Below are positions 20,706-28,333 of a stretch of DNA of 64,000 bases, piece by piece. Origin of the DNA: Azohydromonas caseinilytica. Lineage in GTDB: Bacteria > Pseudomonadota > Gammaproteobacteria > Burkholderiales > Burkholderiaceae_C. Each line of letters opens with the position of its first letter. The stretch's first letter is position 1. Under the pieces are notes generated by a model. That model saw only the letters and a list, made by a program, of their open reading frames with translations, did not search any database and was not told where the DNA came from. The translations under genes and the position numbers were made by a program. The DNA lies in NCBI RefSeq assembly GCF_012927045.1, contig NZ_JABBFW010000004.1, positions 62,001 through 126,000 of the forward strand. Direction: 5' to 3'.

Positions 20706-21167
20706 ATGCGCAACAACGCTTTCATCCTCGCGACCGGGCGCCGGCGCGTGCTGCGGCTGGGCGGCCTGCTGGGGCTGCTGGCCATCGGGCCGGCGCGGGC
20801 GATGTGGGCCCGCATGACCGAGGCCGAGCTGGTGCGGCACTCCGAGCTGATCGTGGTCGGCGAGTGGGTGAGCGACGCGCCGGCGCCGCTGCCGGACACG
20901 CCGGCGCAGGCCGTGGGCCGCATCGCCGTCAGCGAGGTCTGGAAGGGCCCGCCGGGCCTGAAGAGCGTGCAGGTGGTGGTGCCGTCGGGCCTGCTGGCGG
21001 CCAGCGACGCCATCACCTACCGCCGCGGCGACCGCGGCCTGTGGCTGCTGCGGCCCTGGCAGGGCGGCGCCGGCCTCTATGCCGCGGACAGCCCGCAGCG
21101 CTTCGTGCGCGAGGGCAGCGATGCCGCGCTGGTGAAGGCGCTGCGGCAGGAGCTGGGCCGGCGCTGA
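20706..21167 (+). CDS. Small exported protein of unknown function, in operon with metalloprotease copy 2
   Basis: 153 residues; ATG with AAGGAG upstream, 18 nt after the metalloprotease stop. The N-terminus has an RRRVLRLGG..LAIGPARA signal, possibly with twin-arginine character, cut about residue 32. The remainder (SELIVVGEWVSD, VSEVWKGPPGLKSVQVVV, YRRGDRGLWLLRPWQG) reads as a compact beta-rich domain. I do not recognise a named family. The operon position suggests a partner, inhibitor or substrate of the metalloproteases, which is inference. Confidence 0.75.
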   Translation: MRNNAFILATGRRRVLRLGGLLGLLAIGPARAMWARMTEAELVRHSELIVVGEWVSDAPAPLPDTPAQAVGRIAVSEVWKGPPGLKSVQVVVPSGLLAASDAITYRRGDRGLWLLRPWQGGAGLYAADSPQRFVREGSDAALVKALRQELGRR

Positions 21168-21177
21168 GCACCGGCCC
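21155..21177. terminator. Hairpin between convergent transcripts
   Basis: GGGCCGG pairs with CCGGCCC around a 9-nt loop, spanning the stop codon of the exported protein and the 16-nt gap to the convergent Bug gene. Possible two-way terminator without a U-tract. Confidence 0.35.
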
Positions 21178-21183
21178 GGCGGC

Positions 21184-22170
21184 TCAATCCGCCGAGATCT
21201 TCGACGCCTTCACCACCTGGCCCCAGCGCGCGAGCTCGGCGCGGCTGTAGTCGCCCAGCTGCTGCGGGCTCATGTAGTCGGCCGTTGCGCCCTGCTCGGC
21301 GGCCTTCTGCTTGAACGCGGGCGTGGCCATCACCTTGGCGATCTCGGCGCTGAGCTTGTCGATCACCGGCTGCGGCGTCTTGGCCGGCGCGAACACGGCG
21401 AACCACGAGGTGGCGTCCAGCTTGGGCAGCCCGGCCTCGGCCGCGGTGGGCACATTGGGCAGCGAGGGCAGCCGCGCCTTGCCCGTCACGGCCAGCGCGC
21501 GCAGCTTGCCGCTGGCGATGTGCGGCATGTACGGCGGCGGGGTGCCGAAGGTCAGATCGACCTGGCTGCCCAGCAGGTCCTGCAGTGCCGGGCCCGTGCC
21601 CTTGTAGGGGATGTGGTTCATCTGGATGCCGGCCTGCTGCTCCAGCATCGCGCCCGTGACGTGCTGCAGCGAGCCGTTGCCCGAGGACGCGTAATTCAGC
21701 TTGCCCGGATTGGCCTTGGCATAGGCGATGAGCTCGGCCATGGTCTTCACCGGCAGGCCCTCGCGCACCACGATCACCTGCGGCGCGCTCAGCACGTTGG
21801 CCACCGGGCGCAGGTCCTCGGCGCTCCACTGCGCCGGCTGCGTGCTCACGTGCGGCGTGATGACGTGATAGCCCGAGTACTGCATCAGCAGCGTGTAGCC
21901 GTCGGCCTCGGCGCGCTTGACGGCCACCGCCGCCACGGCGCCGTTGGCGCCGCCGCGGTTGTCCACCACCACGGTCTGCCCCAGCGCCTTGCCCAGTGGG
22001 TCGGCCAGCATGCGCGCGGCGATGTCGGTGGTGCCGCCCGGCGCGGTGGGCACGATCAGGGTGATGGGGCGGCTCGGGTAGTTGCCGCCTTGCGCGGCGG
22101 CCGGGCCGGCGGCCAGCGTGGCGGCGGCGGCCAGGGCCAGCAGGGGAAAGTGGCGTCGGCGAATCGTCAT
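21184..22170 (-). CDS. Bug-family (TctC-like) periplasmic solute-binding protein, organic-acid operon
   Basis: 328 residues from ATG at 22170. Signal peptide to about AAA/QGG at residue 26, then the Bug pattern YPSRPITLIVPTAPGGTTD, VVVDNRGGANG, DGYTLLMQYSG and FAPAKTPQPVI. It should capture a carboxylate in the periplasm. It is the last gene of lysR-caiB-lyase-bug, separated from the lyase gene by a 94-nt gap holding a palindromic repeat. The neighbouring CoA-transferase and HMG-CoA-lyase-like enzyme suggest a branched 3-hydroxy dicarboxylate such as 3-hydroxy-3-methylglutarate as ligand. That is inference. Confidence 0.9.
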   Translation of the reverse strand: MTIRRRHFPLLALAAAATLAAGPAAAQGGNYPSRPITLIVPTAPGGTTDIAARMLADPLGKALGQTVVVDNRGGANGAVAAVAVKRAEADGYTLLMQYSGYHVITPHVSTQPAQWSAEDLRPVANVLSAPQVIVVREGLPVKTMAELIAYAKANPGKLNYASSGNGSLQHVTGAMLEQQAGIQMNHIPYKGTGPALQDLLGSQVDLTFGTPPPYMPHIASGKLRALAVTGKARLPSLPNVPTAAEAGLPKLDATSWFAVFAPAKTPQPVIDKLSAEIAKVMATPAFKQKAAEQGATADYMSPQQLGDYSRAELARWGQVVKASKISAD

Positions 22171-22211
22171 GGTTGTCTCCTTGGGTTTCTCTTGGTCTTG
22201 CGAGAGGTTTT

Positions 22212-22251
22212 CCGTTCGGGCTGAGCTTGTCGAAGGGCTCGGGGCGAACGG
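22212..22251. repeat. Collapsed copy of the family 1 palindrome
   Basis: A full left arm (22212-22235, CCGTTCGGGCTGAGC then TTGTCGAAG) runs directly into the last part of a right arm (22236-22251, GGCTCGGGGCGAACGG). The loop and the inner part of the right arm are missing, as if an internal deletion had occurred. Confidence 0.7.
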
Positions 22252-22264
22252 TCAATGCAGTAGC

Positions 22265-23248
22265 TCACCCGCGCGCCAGCGCCCGCTCGCGGATGGCGTC
22301 GAAGTCCGCCGGGCGCGGGTGCAAATCCAGCCGGCGGCCGGCCGCGACGATCTGGCTGGGGATGCCATGCCCCACCAGCGCGGGCAGGCGACGCGCGGCC
22401 TCGATCAGCCGCTCCAGGTCCACGCCGGTGTCGTAGCCCATGAGCTGCAGGGCATGCACGATCTCCTCGCTGCACACGTTGCCCGTGGCCCCGGGCGCGT
22501 AGGGGCAGCCGCCCAGGCCGCCCAGCGAGGCGTCGAAGCGGTCCGCGCCGGCGTCGATGGCGGCCAGCACGTTGGCCAGGCCCAGGCCGCGCGTGTTGTG
22601 GAAGTGCAGCGTCAGCTCGGTGCCGGGCCAGCGCGCGCGGAAGGCGCGCACCAGCGCCGCGACCTGGCCCGGGTAGGCCATGCCGGTGGTGTCGCACAGC
22701 GTCACGCCGCGCGCGCCCAGCTCCTCGACGAAGCGCGCGCACCAGCCCAGCACCACGTCTTCCGGCACGTCGCCCTCCATCGGGCAGCCGAAGCTGCACG
22801 ACAGCGACACGTTCACCGGCTTGCCCGCCGGCCGCGCGATGGCGTTGACGGCCGACAGCGCCTTGAACGACTGCTCGCGCGTCATGCGCAGGTTGGCCAG
22901 GTTGTGGCTCTCGCTGGCCGACATCACCAGGTTCAGCTCGTCGGCGTGCGCGTCGATGGCGCGCTCGGCGCCGCGCACGTTGGGCACCAGCGCGCTGTAG
23001 ACCACGCCCGGCACGCGCTCGATCTCGCGCAGCACCTGCTCGGCGTCGCGCAGCGCCGGAATCGCCTGCGGCGAGACGAAGGCCGTGACCTCGATCTTGG
23101 CCAAGCCGGCGTGCGACAGCGCGTTGACCAGCGCGATCTTGTCCTCGGTCGGCACGAAGGCGGGCTCGACCTGCAGCCCGTCGCGGGTGCCCACTTCCTG
23201 CATGTGGATGCGCCGCCCGGCGCCGTTCCAGACTTCGTTGTTGCTCAT
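22265..23248 (-). CDS. HMG-CoA-lyase-like pyruvate carboxyltransferase-family enzyme
   Basis: 327 residues; ATG overlaps the CoA-transferase stop (ATGA). TIM-barrel lyase of the DRE-TIM group: QEVGTRDGLQ carries the metal/catalytic Asp-Arg, LHFHNTRGLG the histidine metal ligands, and GGLGGCPYAPGATGN the catalytic cysteine loop of HMG-CoA lyases. The expected reaction is cleavage of a 3-hydroxy-3-methyl acyl-CoA, classically HMG-CoA to acetyl-CoA and acetoacetate. The upstream CaiB enzyme would make the CoA ester. No leucine-degradation genes are adjacent, so a leucine role is less likely than catabolism of an imported acid. Confidence 0.9.
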   Translation of the reverse strand: MSNNEVWNGAGRRIHMQEVGTRDGLQVEPAFVPTEDKIALVNALSHAGLAKIEVTAFVSPQAIPALRDAEQVLREIERVPGVVYSALVPNVRGAERAIDAHADELNLVMSASESHNLANLRMTREQSFKALSAVNAIARPAGKPVNVSLSCSFGCPMEGDVPEDVVLGWCARFVEELGARGVTLCDTTGMAYPGQVAALVRAFRARWPGTELTLHFHNTRGLGLANVLAAIDAGADRFDASLGGLGGCPYAPGATGNVCSEEIVHALQLMGYDTGVDLERLIEAARRLPALVGHGIPSQIVAAGRRLDLHPRPADFDAIRERALARG

Positions 23249-24453
23249 GCCACCACCTTGCGTTCGCGCAGCGCCGCGATCTGTTGTTCCGTGAGCCCGA
23301 TCTCGCGCAGCACCGCGTCGGTGTCGTCGCCCAGCTTGGGCGCGGGCGTGCGCAGGCTGCCCGGCGTGCCCAGCAGCTTGGGCACCACGCCCGGCACGGC
23401 CACCACGTGGCCGTCGCGCGTGGGCTGCTCCAGGATCATGTCGCGCGCCCGGTAGTGCGGGTCCTCGGCGATGTCTTTCGCCGTGTAGACCTTGCCCACC
23501 GGCACGCGCGCGCCGTTGAGCACCTCCATCACCTCGGCCACGCTGCGCGGGCTGGTCCAGTCCTCGATGGCGGCGTCGATCTCGGCCACGCGCTTGACGC
23601 GGCCGGCGTTGTCGGCCAGCGCCGGGTCGTTGCCCAGGTCGTCCCGGCCGATGGCCGCCATCAGCCGCTTGAAGATGCTGTCGCCGTTGCCCGCCACCAG
23701 CACGTAGCCGTCATTGCAGCGGTAGGCGTTGGAGGGCGCGATGCCGGGCAGGGCGCTGCCCGCGGCCTCGCGCACGGCGCCGAAGGCGCTGTACTCGGGA
23801 ATGAGGCTTTCCATCACGTTGAACACCGCCTCGTGCAGCGCCACGTCGATGACTTGCCCCTTTCCGCCATGCGCCTGGCGGTGGTAGAGCGCCAGCAGCA
23901 CGCCGATGGTCCCGTGCAGCGCCGCCAGCGTGTCGCCGATGGAGATGCCGCAGCGCACCGGCACCCGGCCCGGCTCGCCGGTGAGGTGGCGCAGCCCGCC
24001 CATGGCCTCGCCGATGGCACCGAAGCCCGGCAGGTCGCGGTACGGGCCGGTCTGCCCGTAGCCGGAGATGCGCAGCATGATCAGCCCCGGGTTGAGCGCG
24101 CTCAGGGCCTCGTACGACATGCCCCAGCCTTCGAGCGTGCCGGGCCGGAAGTTCTCGATCAGGACGTCAGCTTCCGCAATCAGCTGGCGCGCGATGTCCT
24201 GTCCCTCGTCGCTGCGCAGGTCCAGCGCGATGGAGCGCTTGTTGCGCGACTGCACCTGCCACCACACCGAGGTGCCGTCCTGGATCAGGCGCCAGTTGCG
24301 CAGCGGGTCGCCACTGCCGGGCGCCTCGATCTTGATGACCTCGGCGCCGAAGTCGGCCAGGGTCTTGCCGGCAAAGGGCCCGGCGATCAACTGGCCCATC
24401 TCGATGACGCGCACGCCCTGCAGCGCGCTGGGCGGGATCGATGTGGTGGTCAT
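23245..24453 (-). CDS. CaiB/BaiF-family CoA-transferase
   Basis: 402 residues, ATG with AGGAG upstream. Class III CoA-transferase: GVRVIEMGQLIAGPFAGKTLADFGAEVIKIE at the N-terminus, SRNKRSIALDLRSDEGQ and the catalytic aspartate region with ENFRPGTLEGWGMSYE are all recognisable. It moves CoA from a donor acyl-CoA to a carboxylic acid. Coupled (ATGA) to the lyase gene and preceded by lysR, it probably activates the acid that the lyase then cleaves. The promoter region holds a perfect palindrome at 24553-24573. Confidence 0.92.
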   Translation of the reverse strand: MTTTSIPPSALQGVRVIEMGQLIAGPFAGKTLADFGAEVIKIEAPGSGDPLRNWRLIQDGTSVWWQVQSRNKRSIALDLRSDEGQDIARQLIAEADVLIENFRPGTLEGWGMSYEALSALNPGLIMLRISGYGQTGPYRDLPGFGAIGEAMGGLRHLTGEPGRVPVRCGISIGDTLAALHGTIGVLLALYHRQAHGGKGQVIDVALHEAVFNVMESLIPEYSAFGAVREAAGSALPGIAPSNAYRCNDGYVLVAGNGDSIFKRLMAAIGRDDLGNDPALADNAGRVKRVAEIDAAIEDWTSPRSVAEVMEVLNGARVPVGKVYTAKDIAEDPHYRARDMILEQPTRDGHVVAVPGVVPKLLGTPGSLRTPAPKLGDDTDAVLREIGLTEQQIAALRERKVVA

Positions 24454-24552
24454 GGGTGTCTCCTGAAAGGAAGTCCGCGGGTCGCAGCCTGCGGTGCGGA
24501 TGCCATTGTGGGAAGGGCGGCCTTCGTGGGGAATGACAACTGGGTGACTTGA

Positions 24553-24573
24553 GCTTTCGCAACTTGCGAAAGC
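24553..24573. promoter_or_regulatory. Perfect inverted repeat, probable LysR-type operator
   Basis: GCTTTCGCAA-C-TTGCGAAAGC lies between the lysR stop and the CoA-transferase start, 100 bp upstream of the latter. A one-base centre cannot form a hairpin loop of that length, so a protein-binding dyad is more likely than a terminator. It contains T-N11-A spacing (TTCGCAACTTGCGAA) as expected for LysR-family sites. The adjacent LysR protein is the obvious candidate binder. Confidence 0.6.
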
Positions 24574-24582
24574 AACTGCGGG

Positions 24583-25500
24583 TCAACCCGGAGGCGGTCG
24601 CGGCGGGCGCCGCTGCAGCAGGTGGTCCATCAGCAGCCGCGCCGGGCGCGGCAGCGCGGCGAAGTCGCGCGCGCCGATGAGCAGCTGGCGCCGCACCCAG
24701 GCGTCGCGCAGCGTGATCCGGCGCAGCCCCATGGAGCGCAAATGCGGCTGCACCGCGGCCTCGGGCAGCACCGCCACGCCCAGCCCGGCGGCCACCATCT
24801 GGCACATGGCGTCGAAGCTGCGCACCTGGATGCGCAGCTTGAGCCGCCGCCCCAGCGCGCTGGATTCCAGCTGCAGCCGCTGCGCCAGCGAGGTGCTGGA
24901 CGACAGGCTGACGAACTCGCAGTCGCAGGCTTCCACGAAATCGATGGCCTCGCGCTGCGCCAGCGGGTGCTCCTCGGGCGCGACCAGCACCAGCCGGTCC
25001 TGGCGGTAGGGCAGCGACTGCAGCCCCAGCGGCGGCGTGCGCTCGGCAAACAGGCCCAGGTCGGCGCGGCCGTCGGCCACGGCCAGCACCACGTCCGAGC
25101 TGTCGCGCTCCTCCAGCTCGATGCGGATGCCGGGGTTCTCGGCCACGAAGGACGCGACGTCGGTGGGCAGGAACTGGATGACGGCGGAGGTGTTGGCCCA
25201 CAGCCGCACCACGCCGACCACGCCGGCGGCGAAGTCGGAGAGCTCGGCGGCGAGCTGGTCCACGTCGCCCAGGATGCGCTGCGCATGCCGCTGCAGCGCC
25301 TGCCCGGCCGGGGTGAGCGTGACGCCGCGCGAATGCCGCTCCAGCAGCGGCGTGCCCACGGCGGCCTCCAGATCGGAGATGCGCTTGCTGGCCGCGCCCA
25401 CCGCCAGGTGCGCCAGCTCGGCGCCGCGGCTGATGCTGCCGCTGCGCGCGACCAGGCCGAACAGCGCCAGCGAGACGAGATCGAGTCGGTGCAGGTTCAC
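24583..25500 (-). CDS. LysR-family regulator of the CoA-transferase/lyase operon
   Basis: 305 residues from a GTG start (no ATG lies near the conserved N-terminus MNLHRLDLVSLALF). Helix-turn-helix at about residues 18-60 (GSISRGAELAHLAVGAASKRI), then an effector-binding domain with VVRLWANTSAVIQFLP. It is upstream of and co-directional with caiB rather than divergent, which is less common for this family. The palindrome at 24553-24573 in the gap is its likely target. Confidence 0.92.
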   Translation of the reverse strand: MNLHRLDLVSLALFGLVARSGSISRGAELAHLAVGAASKRISDLEAAVGTPLLERHSRGVTLTPAGQALQRHAQRILGDVDQLAAELSDFAAGVVGVVRLWANTSAVIQFLPTDVASFVAENPGIRIELEERDSSDVVLAVADGRADLGLFAERTPPLGLQSLPYRQDRLVLVAPEEHPLAQREAIDFVEACDCEFVSLSSSTSLAQRLQLESSALGRRLKLRIQVRSFDAMCQMVAAGLGVAVLPEAAVQPHLRSMGLRRITLRDAWVRRQLLIGARDFAALPRPARLLMDHLLQRRPPRPPPG

Positions 25501-25599
25501 GGCGGGGCGCGGGCAGGGCGGCGGAAGGCTCCGATTCTGCCCGGCGCTGCAGGGCGCCCGACCGGCGCCGGCCGGCCGGTCAGGCGCGGGTGCCCGGCT

Positions 25600-25959
25600 T
25601 CAGGCCGAGGCGCGGGCCGGGGCGTTCTTGCGCCGCAGCAGCTTCACCGCCACGGTCAGCAGCGCCGCGCCGATGAGCACGAAGCTGGCGCACAGCGCGA
25701 AGAAGATCCAGGCCACCACCGGCGCAGCGGCACCGGCCCAGCCCAGCATCCACTGCGCGACGTCCACCGCCCAGGCCAGCAGCTGCTCCCAGCCGGGGAA
25801 AAGGTCGTCCAGCCATTGCTGGTAGGGCAGCCGCTGCGCCAGGCCGGGCAGGTCGCCCAGCCAGGACGGGTCCATGCGCAGCAGCGCGTACAGCGCCCAG
25901 GACAGCAGCGCGCACATTGCCAGCCCCAGGGCGGCGAGGGTCCAGATCAGCAGCAGCAT
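25600..25959 (-). CDS. Small inner-membrane protein, unknown function
   Basis: 119 residues. Two hydrophobic segments: an N-terminal one (about residues 2-27, MLLLIWTLAALGLAMCALLS) and one near residues 80-107, with a tryptophan-rich amphipathic stretch between them (WLDDLFPGWEQLLAWAVDVAQW) and a basic tail (KLLRRKNAP). No family recognised with certainty. It is divergent from the second BMP gene with a 149-bp gap. Confidence 0.7.
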   Translation of the reverse strand: MLLLIWTLAALGLAMCALLSWALYALLRMDPSWLGDLPGLAQRLPYQQWLDDLFPGWEQLLAWAVDVAQWMLGWAGAAAPVVAWIFFALCASFVLIGAALLTVAVKLLRRKNAPARASA

Positions 25960-26029
25960 GGAAAAACCTTCCTCTTGGTCGTGATGCGGGATTGGAGAGG
26001 GCTCGCCGGCCCCGGTTCCGCCCGCTGCC

Positions 26030-26035
26030 TACAAT
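26030..26035 (+). promoter_or_regulatory. Possible minus-10 element (TACAAT) for the second BMP gene
   Basis: TACAAT stands out in a GC-rich gap 73 bp upstream of the start at 26109. No good minus-35 box is seen at the standard distance, so the assignment is tentative. Confidence 0.3.
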
Positions 26036-26108
26036 TCCGGCTTCTCCCACGCGCCGCGCGCCACCCGCGGCGCGTTTGTTTTTGCCGGTGGCCATGTCGA
26101 GGACAACC

Positions 26109-27203
26109 ATGTTCAAAAACCTCTGGCGCGGCGCGCTGCTCGCCGCGTGCGTCGCTGCCTCTCCCGCCTTCGCCCAGACCTCCAAGCCGTTCGCCGCGCC
26201 GCTGAAGGCCGCATTCGTCTACGTCACGCCCGTGGGCCAGGCCGGCTGGACTTTTCAACATGAGCAGGGCCGCCTGGCCATGGAAAAGGCGCTGGGCGCG
26301 GCCGTGAAGAGCACCGTGGTCGAGGCCGTGCCCGAAGGGCCCGACAGCGAGCGCGTGATGCGCGACCTCGCCGCCCAGGGCCACCAGCTGATCTTCGCCA
26401 CCAGCTTCGGCTACCTGGAGCCCGCGCTGCGCGTGGCGGGCGAGTTCCCGAACGTGAAGTTCGAGCATGTCGGCGGCTACAAGACCGCCGCCAACCTGGG
26501 CACCTACAACGCCCGCTTCTACGAGGGCCGCTGGCTCGCCGGCTACCTCGCGGGCAAGGTCAGCAAGAGCGGCACGGCCGGCTACGTGGCGGGTTTCCCA
26601 TTGCCGGAAGTGATCCAGGGCATCAACGCCTTCGCGCTGGGCATGCAGGCCGCCAATCCCAAGGCGCAAGTGAAGGTGATGTGGCTCAACACCTGGTTCG
26701 ACCCGGCCAAGGAGCGCGAGGCGGCGCTGTCGCTGGTCAACGCCGGCGCGGACGTGCTGACCCCGCACAGCGCCTCGCCCGCGGTGCCGCAGGCGGCCGA
26801 GGAGAAGGGCGTGCACCTGCTCGCCTTCCACAGCGACATGAGCCGCTTCGCCCCGCACGCGCAGCTCGCCGCGGTGGTGGCCAACTGGGGCGGCTACTAC
26901 ACGCAGGTCGCGAAAGCGGTGATGGCGCAGCGCTGGCAGCCCACGCCGGTGTGGGGCGGCATCAAGGACGGCATGGTCGAGCTGGCCGCGCTGAACCCCG
27001 CGCTGCCCAAGGCGCTGCGCGACGAGGTGCAGGCCAGGCAGCGCGCCATCGCCCAGGGCAAGTTGATTCCCTTCGGCGGCCGGCTGGTGGACCAGGACGG
27101 CCGCGTGCGCCAGGACAAGGGCGCCCTGGACGACGCCGCCATCGCGCGCATGGACTGGTTCGTGCAGGGCGTGCAGGGGACGCTGCCGTCGGCGGCGAAG
27201 TGA
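26109..27203 (+). CDS. Orphan BMP-family periplasmic binding protein
   Basis: 364 residues; the ATG at 26109 is preceded by GAGGA. An in-frame ATG at 26094 is possible but poorly placed. A normal Sec signal (cut after AFA, about residue 22) replaces the lipobox of the paralogue at 16.3 kb. BMP-fold landmarks: AAFVYVTPVGQAGWTF, FATSFGYLEPA, HVGGYKTAANLGTY and NAGADVLTPHSASPAV. There are no ABC partners next to it, so it may share the importer at 12.6-16.2 kb or bind a different ligand for another system. Ligand-pocket residues differ (for example MQNTDSAAV becomes TPHSASPAV). Confidence 0.9.
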   Translation: MFKNLWRGALLAACVAASPAFAQTSKPFAAPLKAAFVYVTPVGQAGWTFQHEQGRLAMEKALGAAVKSTVVEAVPEGPDSERVMRDLAAQGHQLIFATSFGYLEPALRVAGEFPNVKFEHVGGYKTAANLGTYNARFYEGRWLAGYLAGKVSKSGTAGYVAGFPLPEVIQGINAFALGMQAANPKAQVKVMWLNTWFDPAKEREAALSLVNAGADVLTPHSASPAVPQAAEEKGVHLLAFHSDMSRFAPHAQLAAVVANWGGYYTQVAKAVMAQRWQPTPVWGGIKDGMVELAALNPALPKALRDEVQARQRAIAQGKLIPFGGRLVDQDGRVRQDKGALDDAAIARMDWFVQGVQGTLPSAAK

Positions 27204-27252
27204 GCGCGGGCGGGGCCCGGCCTTGGCGGAACACCTCTTGCCACCCCCCGGC

Positions 27253-28332
27253 ATGGACATCGTGACCAGCCGCCCCGCCTCGCTGCTGCGGGTCAAGACC
27301 ATCTACCTGGAGCCGGCGGTGGCGCAGTACGCCCGCGGGCGCGAGATCCTGGCGCGCTTCCCCGAGGCCGAGCGCATCGAAGTCCCCTCGCACTGGAACA
27401 TCCCCGGCCTGCACGGCAACGAGGGTTTGGTAGGCGAGTGGCTGCGCACCAAGCGCGACGTGCTGGTGCTGGGCGTGCGCAAGTCGATGAGCTGCCGCCC
27501 CAACGGCCGCAGCGCCGACTGGATCGCGCCGGGCAGCTCCAACGGCTGCGCCATGGCCTGCGCCTACTGCTACGTGCCGCGCCGCAAGGGCTACGCGAAT
27601 CCGATCACGGTGTTCGTCAACATCGAGCAGATCGCCGAGGCGCTGGAGAAGCACGCCAGGAAGCTCGGCCCCAAGACCGAGCCGAACCAGGTCGATCCGG
27701 CGTACTGGGTCTATGACATCGGCGAGAACGGCGACCTCTCCGCCGACGCGCTGGTGTCGGACAACGTGCGCGACCTGGTGGCCCTGTACCGCCGCATTCC
27801 CAATGCCAAGGGCTCGTTCGCCACCAAGTACGTGAACCGCGAACTGCTGGACTACGACCCGCAGGGCAAGACGCGCATCCGCTTCTCGCTCATGCCGCAG
27901 CGCGCGGCCAAGGTGGTGGACGTGCGCACCTCGCCGGTGGCCGAGCGCATCGCCGCCATCAACGACTTCGTGGACGCCGGCTACGAGGTGCACCTGAACT
28001 TCAGCCCGGTGATCGTCTACGAGGGCTGGCGCGCCGACTACGCCGAGCTGTTCGCGCAGGTGGCGGATGCGCTGTCGCCCAGGGCGCGGGCGCAGATCGC
28101 GGCCGAGGTGATCTTCCTCACCCACAACGAGGCGCTGCACGAGGTGAACCTGGGCTGGCACCCGAAGGCCGAGGCCATGCTGTGGGTGCCCAAGCTCCAG
28201 GAGAGCAAGCGCAGCGAGAACGGCGCGGACAACGTGCGCTACCGCACGGGGCTCAAGGGGAAGATGGTCGCGATCTTCAAGGAACTGCTGGAGCAGGGAC
28301 TGCCGGGGTGTCCGATTCGGTACGCGTTTTGA
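27253..28332 (+). CDS. Spore-photoproduct-lyase-family radical SAM protein
   Basis: 359 residues from the ATG at 27253; a TTG at 27223 is the only longer option. The radical SAM cluster motif is CAMACAYC (C-x3-C-x2-C, from residue 99), in the context SSNGCAMACAYCYVPRRKGY typical of the SPL family. Other family segments are WVYDIGENGDLSAD, ATKYVN and EVIFLTHNEALHEVN. In Bacillus the enzyme repairs the UV lesion spore photoproduct. This organism shows no sign of sporulation, so the proteobacterial homologue may repair another thymine lesion or have another substrate. It converges with the dioxygenase gene, their ends 1 nt apart. Confidence 0.88.
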   Translation: MDIVTSRPASLLRVKTIYLEPAVAQYARGREILARFPEAERIEVPSHWNIPGLHGNEGLVGEWLRTKRDVLVLGVRKSMSCRPNGRSADWIAPGSSNGCAMACAYCYVPRRKGYANPITVFVNIEQIAEALEKHARKLGPKTEPNQVDPAYWVYDIGENGDLSADALVSDNVRDLVALYRRIPNAKGSFATKYVNRELLDYDPQGKTRIRFSLMPQRAAKVVDVRTSPVAERIAAINDFVDAGYEVHLNFSPVIVYEGWRADYAELFAQVADALSPRARAQIAAEVIFLTHNEALHEVNLGWHPKAEAMLWVPKLQESKRSENGADNVRYRTGLKGKMVAIFKELLEQGLPGCPIRYAF

Positions 28333-28333
28333 G

